Assembly (NCBI GenBank): GCA_032622095.1
Contig: CP136068.1
Coordinates: 114,802,509-114,866,508 of the forward strand
Reading direction: 5' to 3'
DNA from: Siphonodentalium dalli
Lineage: Eukaryota > Mollusca > Scaphopoda > Gadilida > Siphonodentaliidae
Length of the DNA: 64,000 nt
Part shown: positions 1-13,600 of the stretch, piece after piece
Numbering within the stretch: the first letter of the stretch is position 1
Layout of the letters: each line of letters opens with the position of its first letter
The notes under the pieces: model-generated
Databases searched by the model: none
The model's input: the letters and a program-made list of their open reading frames with translations, nothing else
Told to the model about the DNA's origin: nothing
Made by a program: the position numbers and the translations under genes

Positions 1-3000
1 ACGCGGTCGTAACGCCAACGTAACGTGGTTTTTGCGTTGATAACGCGTTGGTGATACGTTATGACCGCGTTGACAATCAACGGACCGCGTTGAAGTTTAA
101 CGCAGACTGCGTTGAAGTTTAACGCAGACCGCGTTTACGTTAAACACGTTGCGCTAATGATCAACGCACAGTCGCACACACGTTTTCAAATGTATATGTT
201 TTGTTTTTAAATATTTGATGAGGACACATAAAGAAACTGAATTTCAGTGATTTAATTCTGGTGAGAAAAACAGAATTTAACTGAATTATTAAACTTATAT
301 ATACTACTAGTACGGTAAAAAGTAAGTTAATATTTACCATACATGTATGCTTGCCAATACAATAGCGGACAATTACTGAAACATGTAACGTCTCTTCGAA
401 GCAAACGTTGAGTAAGTTTATTTCATCATTGTGAAAGCGACACGGCCTCATTGAGTGATCATTGTGGCACACGATGTCCGCTAGCCAATCAAAACAGACA
501 AAGTTATGCTTGCACGTGTCCAGTCGAGAATTCTGTGTTTGAATCACAGTCAATCAATACAGAATACAAGCTGGTAGGAGGAGTCATCTTCACAAAGTTG
601 CTACATGGTATAAAAATATCTTGCAGAAATTCCTTTGATCTAAATTTAATAATAACTTCAAATAACGAGACAATGTCACCATTCAGCAGCGTGCGTGGTC
701 CAATAGAGGTTCGAGATGGGGAAGTTTGTTTTCCTTGTATTAAAGGGGCACTGATATCTGGATAATATTTTACGAACTACCGACGAGAGGCTAATGAAAG
801 TCCGAATAATCAAGTCATGGTATTCTTCAACATAAATCACAAATCGTGTTTATTTTATAATGACTATTGGTTTATTTAATGCTATACATGCACGTGTATA
901 GTGGTATACATAACGAGCGTCGTGAAAATTTCTGGAATTTTTCATTGCGTTTGTTTATGGCGTACAGTGTATATAAACGCGCTTTATTGTTTCATACAGT
1001 TTCGGCCGACATCGGAACTGACACAATACCCTTGGTCTATACATGAGCGTACATGTAATCGACATTTAAACGGATATGACGCTGAATATTAAATATTCAA
1101 ATAACACACATACATGTATATGTACATGTACATAGCGACGTGACATCAATATGTTTTGTTTGTTAGCAGTCTCGATTACGTTTCCACTAATTCGTGCAGC
1201 GCGATCAACGTGATTTACATTAATTTATTATTTTTTCCCGGAAAAAATCTAAATGTGGGCCAATATGTAAAACATTTTAACACAAATCTATCGTGCATTT
1301 CTCCCATCACGTTAACAACATTGTATTATTTTGGAAACGTTCCATTTCGTTGATGGTTATCTCGACTGCGTTTGTTGCGTGACGGTTTACTCGACCGCGT
1401 TGTGATCAACGTGATCTACATTTATTTGTTAGTTTTTTTCCCGGAAAAATCTAAATGTGGGCCTATATGTAAAACATTTAACACTAATCAGAATGCATTA
1501 CTCTCGTCACGCAAACAACATTGTATTATTTTGGAAACATTCCATTTCGTTGACGGTTATCTCGACTGCGTTTGTTGCGTTGATGGTTAACTTGACCGCG
1601 TTTGTTGCGTTGGCGGTCATCCCGATTTTTACATAATGCATGTACACATATCAATCAATTTTCAAATATGGGTGGAGTTACAGAAAATTATCTGGTGGTG
1701 GTGTGTGTGTGTTTTTTTTTTTAGCGGGACATTAAATTACCGTATATATTTTGTCCAGCATCGGCGTTTGAAATCAAATGGGTAAGCCATTATGTGTCGA
1801 CTGTAGACTTGTGATTTGAATTGTTAATATTTTACGATGTACTTGTCAGTAGAAATGATAACGAATTTCAGAGAATACTGTAAATATATGTGCAAAAGAA
1901 CTTTTTATTATATAAGGTTTTGATGACTAGATATCGGCTTTCAAGAGAATACATTTAACTCACTTGTTGTCAGTCTTGCAAAAAAATTCAAATTATCGCT
2001 TCTAATAAAGAGCGTCCATGTTTACACCGAAATGTGGTATGTAATAAAGAGCGTTTAAATTATGATAGTTTGTACTCGTTTTCAATGTAAAACCACAAAC
2101 GTATGTAGATATAGAACGATAATAAAACGGTGGACATTTGTGTGTGGTTTTTTTTGCGATTTCTGTGACATAATAATTGATGGTGACTATATTAAAGTTT
2201 TCTTTTATAACCCGGAAATCTAGAAAAAAACAATTTTGTCTAATTTGGTATCGTCGGACGGCGCTTGGATCTTCAAATGTACATTATACATTGTTTTCAA
2301 ATATTTGATGAAGACAAATAAATAATTGAATTGCAGTGATTTAATTCCAGTGAAAAAAAAACTGAAAAGTTAACAATATTATTCAACTTATATATCCTAC
2401 GGTAAAAAGAAAGTTAATATTTATCATATGCTTGCCTACACAATAGCGGATTATACATTGCTGGTCTTTTCGAAGCACCATTGAATACGAACGATGTCGT
2501 TATTTCATCATCAATGAATTAAGTAACACCTGAACAAGACTTCATCGAGTGCATGGTCACTAGCCAATCAAAACCGACGAAGTTATGACAGCACGTTTTC
2601 AATCGAGAATTCCGTTTGAGTCACATGGTATCACACTCCACTTTGCGTCTATTGACACCGCTGTCAATCATTCGCGGCATGCTTTTGATCCGCGGTCTGT
2701 TGGTCAAAGTGACAAATCACTGGTAACCAAATCTGAGCGCTGTTTGTTTTACATGTATTTCACAACACATGGATAATTAATATTCTAAATTATTTGCATC
2801 ACTGTACATGTATATCCATGTGTCAATTACGAACGTGCGTGTAAATGTAGATGTGTGTTTATCGTACCCTCACGAAGATTTCAAATGACATCGGACCCTT
2901 GGTGTAAAGGTTATTGACCTTTATTAGGAGGTGACGCTGAATATTAAATATTCAAAGAATACACGTACATGTACATTGCGACGTGAACTCAAAGTTTTTT

Positions 3001-3515
3001 GTTTGTTAGAAATCTCAATTGCATCTCTATTAATTCGTGCAGCGCGATCGATGTGATCTGCATTTATTTATTATTTTTTTCCAGAAAAATTCTAAATGTT
3101 AAATGTAAAACATCACCAATAAAGCATGCATCACACAAGCCAAACACACGGTCACCGTCTCGATTGATTACAACACTTCGTTCTGTTTCCTATCAGAAAA
3201 TTGTATGAAACTAAAATTGGTGGCCGTCGTTCATTTTCTCTTTTCAATTTAATGTTTTTTTAATAAAATGAGTTCATGTCTCAAAGTTCATGTTTACAAT
3301 GTTATTCAATAATTATTATTACAGTTGATAAGCTATTCTCCCGACCTCGTTTGTTGCGTTGACGGTTATCTCGACCGCGTTTGTTGCGTTGGTGGTCATG
3401 CCGACCGCGTTATGTTGCGTTGGTGGTTTCCTCGACCGCGTTTGAGTAACGTTACGACCGCGTTGGATTAACGCGGTCGTAACGTTACTCCAACGCGGTC
3501 GTAACGCGGTCGGGA
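1..3515. repeat. Composite repeat with CG-rich GACCGCGTTTGTTGCGTTG arrays
   Basis: CG-rich short repeats (variants of GACCGCGTT and AACGCGGTC) occur at 1-170, 1350-1620 and 3340-3515. The AT-rich DNA between them is duplicated about 2.1 kb apart: 200-720 resembles 2280-2790, and 900-1290 resembles 2790-3110. A perfect small palindrome (GTAACGTTACGACCGCGTT and its complement) lies near 3434-3480. No coding exon of the gene was recognised here. Left boundary is outside the window. Confidence 0.6.
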
Positions 3516-3818
3516 GGGCCATTACTTTTGAGAAGGTCTGTACACATTTTCAGCTCCAATGGTCAGCCGTTTCTGTATAATCAATCAGTAGGTAAAATTT
3601 CAAGTTTGACACTGCATGTCGCTAGTAGTCATATTCAGACTGCAAAATACATGATGGAATATTCAATCGCATGAACTGGCATCACTTCAGTTACAGCAAA
3701 GTGCTCAGTGGATTAGTGGGCATCGATAATGAGTGAGAAAAAATACACCGGTGTAATCCTTTAACATGAATATTTACAGAAGATATCTTCGACTCAAATT
3801 AATTATGTTTTTACATAT

Positions 3819-4251
3819 GTGACCCGCCATATCAAATCCAGTCGTAAGTCGGGATTTTTTTACCCTGTGCCAATGCATTCTCTTATATATGTGAGTCGAC
3901 CATAGGTCGCCTCGCATATATAAGAGAATGCATTGGCCTAACAATTTTAATAATTTTTTCTTGTATTCTTTAACAATTTTATAATTTCACCCATACAGAG
4001 CCCCAGACAAACATGAGCAAACGACACTCTTCTATATGCTTCTATATATGTGTGGGGCTCCCTGCAGGGTATTTTATGTCCTAAAAATTGTAAGAAACAT
4101 TTATTTAAAAAAAATGATAAAAAATTGTTAGGCCAATGCATTCTCTTATATATGCGAGGCGACCTATGGTCGACTCGCATATATAAGAGAAAGCATTGGC
4201 ACAGGGTAAAAAAAATCCCGACTTACGACTGGATTTGATATGGCGGGTCAC
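3819..4251. mobile_element. Hairpin MITE family A (GTGACCC ends, 4-bp TSD ATAT)
   Basis: Starts GTGACCCGCCATATC, ends with its complement. ATAT flanks both sides (3815-3818, 4252-4255). Contains two inverted copies of an internal palindrome (TGCCAATGCATTCTCTTATA core), each itself a hairpin. No coding capacity. Confidence 0.85.
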
Positions 4252-4288
4252 ATATTATCGATATAAAATTGTTGTTATTACCAGGAAT

Positions 4289-4553
4289 TTAACCCTTTCA
4301 TGACTGGGGCTTCCAGAAATTTTGCGGCAAAAACCCTGTATCATGCATTCTCTTTTATATGAAAGTCTCCCAAAGGCAGCCTCGCATATATAAGAGAATA
4401 TACTTGCCTAACAATATTTAACTTGACCTTGTAAGTCAGTGCATTCTCTTATATATGCGAGGCTCCCTATGGGAGACTCGCATATATAAGAGAATGCACT
4501 GGCATAAGATCTTTAATGTCGCACCAGCGCAGCTCCCGTCATGAAAGGGTTAA
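4289..4553. mobile_element. Hairpin MITE family C (TTAA-CCCTTTCATGACTGG)
   Basis: TTAA on both ends with tips CCCTTTCATGACTGG and complement (GTCATGAAAGGG). TTAA targets and CCCTTT tips fit piggyBac-like non-autonomous elements (inference). The interior has the shared GCATTCTCTTATATATGCGAG-type hairpin twice. Confidence 0.8.
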
Positions 4554-4591
4554 ACTTATGGATGAAGATGGAATGCGATTAAATAACTAAC

Positions 4592-4660
4592 ATTTGATTC
4601 TCCTGATCTTCCATCATCTTCTTGTAAGTAGCTTCTCGTTCAACAAAAATCTTTTGAAGT
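4592..4660 (-). CDS. TTC3: TTC3 exon: coiled coil (last in window)
   Basis: Completes Lys, then LQKIFVEREATYKKMMEDQE NQ plus two bases. Acceptor TATTGCAG, donor AAT/GTTAGT. I found no convincing downstream exon in 1-4591, so the C-terminal exons, including the RING expected for the family, should lie beyond the left edge. Confidence 0.85.
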
Positions 4661-7600
4661 CTGCAATATAAAATGAGTATTTATTACACGATCCTACCCT
4701 TATTCCATTCAATAAACCCATTCTATAAATTGTGATATTAAACATTCGTTTAATAACAGGAAATGGTGCCAGGTCACCTTTGACTTCCAGTCTGTCGTCT
4801 GTTTACATTCCGTATGCCACATCTCAAAATACTATGGCTTCCAATATTTTTCCAAACTAAAATGAATGAAGAGTTTGAAAAGTCATGTCATTAAATATAC
4901 AACCATTAATATACCAAAGAGTCTTTATTATCTGGGACTTTCTTTACACGGGCAAACAACACATAGTTATGTGAAACATCATCGCATGCCTTATAGAAGC
5001 CAATGTTAGTTTTGCATCCCATTTCTTCATGTTTTGTCTAGGTTTTGGATAATGTAATAAATAGAATCTACTACTCGTCCCCAGTTTATAGCAAAATTTA
5101 CAAAACTAATCCAGTAAATAGGTCTGGACCTTGTCAAAGGCTCTGTCCAGACAAACAAATGTTTGTTGAACTTATTATTTTAACAACTCGGCCATTTCCG
5201 CTTCACTGAGGAAATAACCTCTTCCATAAATAGAAACCATATTCATGCAATGCTACAATATACAGCTCTGGTAATAATGTGATGACCATGACTCGTTGAC
5301 GCATAAATGTGACCCGCCATATCAAATCCAGTCGGAAGTTGGGATTTTTTTACCCTGTGCCAATGCATTCTCTTATATATGCGAGTCGACCATAGGTCGC
5401 CTCGCATATATAAGAGAATGCAGAGGCCTAACAATTTTTTACAATTTTAATAATTTGTTCTTGTATTCTTTAACAATTTTATAATTTCAGCCATACAGAG
5501 CCCCAGACAAACATGAGCAGACGACACTCTTCTATGTGCTTCTATACATGTGTGGGGCTCCCTGCAGGGTAATGGATGTTTTTTTATTTTATGTCCTAAA
5601 AATTGTAAGAAACATTTATTTAAAAAACATGATAAAAAATTGTTAAGCCAACGCATTCTCTTATATATGCGAGGCGACCTATGGTCGACTCGCATATATA
5701 AGAGAATGCATTGGCACAGGGTAAAAAAAAAATCCCGACTTCCGACTGGATTTGATATGGCGGGTCACAAATGTGAATGGAGCAGCATGTACCCGACTTG
5801 ATCATGCATTAAATAGTGATAGTAAATAGTGATAAATAGCAATAATTTGCTCAAGTTTAACCCTTTTAGTGCCAGGGGCCGATCTCATCGGCCCTATCGG
5901 CCCTAATTTATGGTCTGTAGAGTGTTTTTTTGGGTATGCTTAAGCATGCTATAGCGAATTTAAAAACAAACTGGATAAAACCTTAGGGGCATGTTATAAC
6001 TCAAAACTATCACCAAGTATTCACAGTAAGATTTTTGATGCCCATGAAAAAACGTAAGATTCCCTGGCAATAAACTTACAAAATAAGTCTGTTAAAGAAT
6101 ATAAGAAAAAATTATTAAAATTGTAAAAAATTGTAAAAAATAAGAACAAATGATGAAAAATTGTTAGGCCAATGCATTCTCTTATATATGTGAGGCGACC
6201 TATGGTCGACTCGCATATATAAGAGAATGCATTGGCACAGGGTATATTGGTTGATACAAAAATCGGACCTGGCACTCAAAGGGTTAACAGACAAGTCTCC
6301 CAACCAACAGACATATTTTACCAGAGAATACTTTAATGACTGATTGGGAGAATCCATTTAGTATAGGAAGGGTTCACCTCTTCACGGCTAAATTACACCT
6401 AAATGTGCTTGGCCATTGAAGTTATGGTCATTTTCAAGTGGAAAAATATAATGGGAATGTCAAGAAAACCCTAAAACTAACTCTGTTGAAAGGCTATTAT
6501 TCACAATTCTGGAACATCATATACTGTTAAATACTTAGAGATACAGTAGTTCTGATGCACCAATCGCTGAGTTATGAATAATGGCCGACTGCTAGTGTGC
6601 CGAAGAGTACGGATATAAAGCATATTACATCCATATTCAGTACGGACGTACAGTAGCCAAGAGGTTAATAGTTAATTCTGCTTCACAATATAAAGGAATT
6701 AGCAGGGCCTCAATCTCATGAAGCAATATCAGTTATATCAATTAACTTTTATTACACTCCTATGCACGATTTCCATTGAAAACACTGTTAATTTAAAGTG
6801 CTAATGTCACTAATGAATTGTTTCATTTCTCATGACGTCCTTGACATTATGTCGCTTACTGATCTAGACTGAATTTTCAATGGTTGATCTTTCTCCACAT
6901 CAGGACTTTCATGCATCAATTCTGGGTGTTTAATCATATTTGGTGTACACACATTGATGCGGAAGTGTAATAAATAGAGTAATCAATTAGTTCCGAGAAT
7001 TACGTTAAATAACTCGCTCTTGGCGAGAGATGTTCAGGTAAATAATTTGTGTGCCCGATTCTTACCAATGTCTCTCGCATTGGAACCAATTGATTACTCT
7101 CTATATATTCACTTCAATGCAATTAAAACTAGAGGTGGGCTGTCCCAATGGGACTATGAATACCCCCATGTCAGCCAGTCTTCTACATTCTGCAAAAAAA
7201 AATTTAAGTCGAAAAATGGGGATAAGGCCAAAAAAAAACATGTCTGTTTCCGGTTTCCCGACCTACCTGAAAATTTTCGTGCGACTTGAAAATTTCTGAA
7301 CCTCTAACAAAAAACAAAAAACTAAAATGCTGCACTATATTGAGTCTATTGACAAGGAAACCTGACAACTCAACTAAATTAGCGACAATGGCGAGTCAGT
7401 TAAACAAACACCTCTCTAATTATTCACCAGTGGCTACCCTGGTCACAGACGCAACAATTATGTCGCATGAATTCACTCGGCGGCACCCTTTGATCTGTTT
7501 AACAGTACTGCAATGCTTGCAAACCGACACGTGCGCTGCGGGGTTTTCACTTTCAAATCAGGGTGTATTACATTGACCCTGTAACAATCTTAATTGGCAC

Positions 7601-10600
7601 GCTTCTCAATTATTAATCGAAACTTGATGCATAATTTGTATGCATGTTTCACTTTTTGCCGTTTTGGACAGGTACATGTACAGCGGTTAGACGGGAATAA
7701 ATGCGGTTAAAAAGCATAATTATCGACCAACTATTTCCGTCCACGGATTATAAAACTCCTGTATATGAGGCCAGAGGCCTATGCTTTGGAATCGAGAATC
7801 GATTCGTCAGCTAAATTAGGACTCGGAATTGGGAGGAGTCTTTTACAAACCTTGTGCCATGATATAAATCATGCATGCACATTCCATTACCAATGAATAG
7901 CCTTAATATTAGGTGTACTACAAAAATAGGTATTCAACAGAGAAACCTAATTACATGTATATCAGCATTGTAGGCCTACGGCTACTTGTGTTTTAGATTT
8001 GGCGGCATGCACGTGCTGTCATTGAGATATTATATTATACGAGGCTCTGCCAAGCGAAAAATCATACTTCTAACGAGTTGAGATAACACACATCTCGAAA
8101 CACACTATGCTATTGCTGTATTTATCTTATGCCAACTAACACTATCATTTTTGGTCAAATTAAGTCTAATTTGTGACAGTTTTCCGACAAAAATAACCTA
8201 CATTTTGGTCATTTCGAAGAGTAATACCCGTTACGCATGTTTACGCAGTTACAGTACATGTGATGAGGTCGCGAATTTATGGGACATTGGGGTGATTTGT
8301 CAGCAACAAACAAGATATAAGTCCTGATTTAATAGCAACCAACACAGCGCCGCAGCAGGCGCTGTGTTGCTTTTCAAGTTTAGGCGTGAATGACGTCATT
8401 AATTTTTACAATAACATGAAACAGAATTTCGACGCGATGAAAATCCGGACAAGAAAAATGGGTTAAAAATCACGTGACTTCCGCCCCGCTTTTGCATAGC
8501 ATCCTGGTACAATAATATCAAATTGTGAAATCACGGAATCGGAAGTGGACCAAGTGGGATGGTTATGAAATTAGCAACTTCAGTTTTTCTGAACAATTCC
8601 TGTTATGTAGGCTTATGAATTAGTTTCATTTTGACAATTTTCGTTGGTTAGCTGACCGAAAATCAGCGAAGACGTCATGACATGGTCCATGACGTCATTT
8701 ACGTCAGTTGGTTTTGTGGGCCAGAATCCAGACACATTTGGTCTTTACCGAAAACACCGATTTCACATCACTAGACTAAACGCAATTATATATACAAAAT
8801 GGCCAAAGGACATTTTATATACAATATGCACACAATAAATATGGGATCCCTCCCTACAAACGTGTTGTTTGTTTGTTTGGTTTTCAATGTTCCTTTTTTG
8901 TTTGTTCTTCTTTTAAAACTAGTGAGTGCATATAAGATTATATTCTTCATCATGTTTTCAAATGTAATTTTGACTATCAGTTTGAATTTTTGACCATGCA
9001 ATGAGCTAATTCAGCTGCCTTCCACAATATATACACTTAAATGTAATTAAGAGACTTCTCTAAAGACCATTTTCTAGAACAATAGACTGGATTCAAACGA
9101 GAGATGTTTTCTATTGACAAGAGCTAACTAGCACATGAAACTGTTCGTGCGAACGATTTCCCCAGTGATATTTTGGGATATAGCGCCCATGTAAACATTT
9201 ATATTTGTCATATATAAACGTGGGAAGTTGCTAGCTTTAGTTTGGCATGGATGTGTATGAGTTGTTTTAACGAGATACGTGGTGGCAGGGTGGTTGTACT
9301 GTAGTGTTCCGCGGAATCCGCCCCTCCAACTTTGGTGAAAGTATTCAACATTTTGAAATCCCATGACTGACACAGCCACAGTTGGAAACTACGTATATAG
9401 ATGTCGGATAGATCTCTGAATCCCTTCCCGAATATATTAACAGTCTGATATATCCATACACTCCACGGCGAACACTTCGTTCTGGTGAATCGTCCCTTCT
9501 CTGCCCTCGAGGTCCAAATCTTATGACCGTCGGCGACAGAGCTTTCTCTGTAGCCTGTCCTGATATTTGGAACTCTCTACCAAATGAAATGCGACAATCT
9601 TGCTTGCTCATTACCGATTTTCGATCTGCTTTAAAAACTCACATATTCCGACAAATGCTACCCCGACACAAAGAAAACTAACAAAATCTGATTATATATA
9701 ATTCCACATATCTATTGATTATTTTCCATGTGCATTTCTTGTGTATTTATATAATGTGTAAAGCACTTAGGGCCCCTTGCGGGGGATAGGCGCTATATAA
9801 ATATTATTATTATTATTATTATAGATGGAAATTGTTGTGATAGTTTGATGCATTTGTGTGGTTGCTCCACTACGTGTCACGTGCGATCATATTATGAATC
9901 CATGTACAGAAATCGGAACAGTGAAATTCTTTCAATAACATATCAATGTTCTCATACAAAAAGCAGATATTTTCGTTAGATTGAAAATAACCATGCAAGT
10001 TCTGAGAAAAGTGTACATCGTACTATTTTATTCCACTTGTATGCATTAAGTTATTCGTTTAAACCATTCGAAACGCTGAAGTAAATGTGACCCAATTTCG
10101 GGGCGAGAGTTTTTGTTGATACGTCGGCAAGGCAGCAACGTCATGAGGTGAAAGGTCACATTGTGCATAGTCCTTTCTTGGAGTTTAATACACAGTAGGC
10201 CTATAGGGGCCTAACATCAAACCGGTATAATATAAACATCACGTATTGTATATAGTATGATGTCACCAGATGGAACAACCATTCATGGTTACAGAATGCT
10301 CAGTTTAATTCAATTAATCGTGGCGACCACGGGGCAATAAAACTTTCAAACTTTCAGATTGTTGACCTGTAGCTTTCCGTTTATTCTGAGAGTCACACGG
10401 CCAGGTGAAAATGCGATGTGAAGATGATGGCACGGGTATCATTATTTATGTCTAGATAGAATTGGGTATATTGTCAGATATAAAGCAAGTTTTCTGTCAG
10501 AGAATTCAGCAATTGGATACAAAGGTATTGAGAATATCAACTTTAATCTTGCTTTTAAAATATGGTGCATTATAGTTGCAACGAAACTTTATTTAGGTGG

Positions 10601-13600
10601 ATTTAAAAAAAAACAAATCCAAAAACAAAAAACATTTCCCGACCTACTTACCTGGATTTTTTTTCTCATGTTTTTGGCCTAACTACATAAAAAAAAGTCA
10701 GATGGACCTCATAATTGCAGGGACATAGGCTCCCATGGTAATAAAGTTTTTTAAAAATTGACAGAAAAATGTACGAATTAAAGCTTGGAAAAGTTGCATC
10801 TACAGACGGACGAATGCCCCGACGGATGAGCTGATTCCTATGTACTCCCCATAACTCGTTATGGGGAGGTATAATAAAAGGCATGCTAGCTGTGAACTGA
10901 ATATAGTGGGAGATAGTAGAGATAACCGTAGTTACTCTGGACTTACTTCTGCTCTGCGTTTCCTAACAGCTCCATCTCTTTTTTGACCGCCACAAACTCT
11001 CTCTGAAGATGTATAACCTGATTCGCTTTCTCCTTATTTGATTCAGCAGCTTCATTCGCTTTCTTAGCAGCATCAGCTATAACAGACTGGAAAATGACAG
11101 AGTAGATTGGTAAGTTTTCAATATAATATTTCTATATAGACAAGGTTGATTCAGTCACTTTTTACTTCATCAACAAGGCTAGATAAGTTCATATAACGCT
11201 GAATGAACAATAGTACTCACTAAAAAACAATACAAAGTTATTCAATTCTTTTTATATTTCTGCCATTTGCCGCAAAAATAATTGGCGATACAAAATTTAA
11301 GATTCCGAAGAATGATAAATCATGTTCAACGACTGACATAGGCTTCCAAAGTATTTTATTCATAACAAAAGACCATGTTCTAGTAGTCTAACCCTTTCAT
11401 GACTGGAGCTGGCTGAAAATTTGCGATAACCGTGTGCCAATGCTTTCTTTTATATATGGGAGTCTCCCATAATGAGCCTCGCATATAATGCATTGGCCTA
11501 ACAATATTTACCTTGACCCTGTAAGCCAGTGCATGCTCTTACTAGTATATAAATTATGTGAGGCTCCCTATGGAAGACTCGCATATATAAGAGAATGCAC
11601 TGACACAGGATCTTTAGCGCTGCAACCGCGCAGCTCCCATCATTAAAGGGTTAAGGCTATTAACAAAAATATCTGTATTCTCAGGCAATTAGATTTCAAT
11701 TTTAAGATCTCAATTATTTTTTTTTAAATCTAAAAAACATACTCCTGAAACAAACAAAAATTCATTTGTGTTATTCAAATCTAATATTTCTAATGGAAAA
11801 TATTGATGAGGTATTTAAAAAAACAATTTCAGTGACGAGGGAGATGCCTAAAAATAGAGAATTTTAATTTTATTCGAGCTAAGGCATTAGCAATTTTATT
11901 AGTTGGTTTACGAACCCGCCGACAACTTTTTTCCCGAAATGCGAAATTTTTTATTTTTTTTATTTTCAATGGAAACACGTTTGTACTTTACCCGTTTTAT
12001 GTCTAAGTTTCATTCCGGTTCCGATTCCGGACTAATTAATGTTCACACCCTCGGTAGCTGTCGTAAAGTATAAACAATAGATTTAATAATGCCACTTAAA
12101 TAACTACTAAGTCACAAAACCATGCGAACGGATGTGTCCATTTCGATTGCGGGAAAAAATGTATAAACGAGTCCATTTTATACTTTCGGTTTCGTGCATA
12201 TCCGGCCGTATCTAGTGGAATTCTACGTATTTTTACGTATTTTAAACGAAGTGTCTTTCTAAATGTTGCTGGTCTGAGAAGTGTGCAGCTGTAGGCCTAT
12301 TGTTGGCCCTCATTGATGAACAGTAACTGTTCTTAGTAACGGATTAGAGGTACGCATTGTGAACGGAACGTGTACGTTTCGTTTCGGGTAAAATTGCAAG
12401 ACAGTCATTTTGTACTTTCGTTTTCACCCATTCATGTCCGGTTGTAACCTTTGTAAATTGGGTTCGTTTTTTACTTATTTTAAACGACGTTTCTGCTTCT
12501 ATTACAACAACCAACAGGATATTCATTACCATTTTATTTAGGTCTATATATTTATAAAATAAACACAGAAAACTAACTATTGAAAAACAAAGAAAAGAAG
12601 TAATTTTACGTGTACAGGTGTCATCTTATTTTTTATTGTTCCTGTTGATTAACAAGCTATAGTGGTTTATTTTATAAATACCCATATTTTCCACTTGCAG
12701 ATAGACCATCTTTATAAATATTTTTGTTTTAAAACTAATATTTTTATGTTGCTTGACATTGGTCAATAAAGGAAGTCAGTGGCCGAGTGGATAGCGTACT
12801 GGTCTCTCGTGCTAAAGGTCCGGCGATCGATTCCCGGTCGGGTATTCTGACAAAAATCCAAACTTGGTCAGATTACCACGTTGTATGACTGAAAAGTCTC
12901 ATTCGTGATCACACAATACATATCCGAATACAAAACTGACTTCCCTTCACGGCGACATCATGTCCAGGTATGTTGTCGTGACTGCGGTACGCTGTCGGAT
13001 CGGGAGCCGACATATATGGCTGACCCGTGTACATGGGTGACTATGTGCACGTTAAAGAACCCGGCTGTAGGTTAGAGTAGCCCACCAAAGCACCGACCAC
13101 AGTCGAGACCTGGAGCCTGTCTGTAATACCCGAAAGGGGAGTTGACAGGTAATTCTAGATAGATAGATTGGAAGGTATCCAGTCAGTTGTTTTATATTAT
13201 TATTTAATATATTAAATATTAATATATTTGAAAGTTTAATTTGAATAAAGTGTTCAGGGTAAATAACATGTCCATTTTAAGTTACAAAATTCCAGTGGTG
13301 ATGTCGTGTGAAAATTCATACCGGATAGAACAATCCCGAAGGGAGTTTTTTTTTTCTTTTTTTTTCCCCTCCTCCATCTACATTTTTTTGGGTCCCATGT
13401 TCGTAAACCAACTAATTAAATTGGTAAGGCCTAATCTAAAGAAAATTTAGCCCTTTGGTAACAAGAAATTCATCAATGAAGTGATATTGGATAAAAACCC
13501 ATTGTTTCATTTGCAAGAATGTTCAGTATAAGGCTGTTTGAACTTATAGCTGAACATTCCAACCAACGAATACTTTAAGAGCATTTATCTGATTGTCGTT

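Noticed and set aside
3600-3740. Candidate downstream exon after 4592 (acceptor TATTTTGCAG near 3641)
   Set aside because: The phase-compatible reading stops within 13 codons and has no good donor before the stop.
3947-5801. Recurrent small frames with FSYICESTIGRLAYIREC or ILLYMRGDLWSTRIYKR
   Set aside because: They appear wherever the shared MITE hairpin occurs, on both strands because it is a palindrome. Not a gene family.
12776-13172. Functional tRNA gene
   Set aside because: A- and B-box-like motifs exist, but the cloverleaf is poor and the sequence continues into a SINE core and a TAGA tail.
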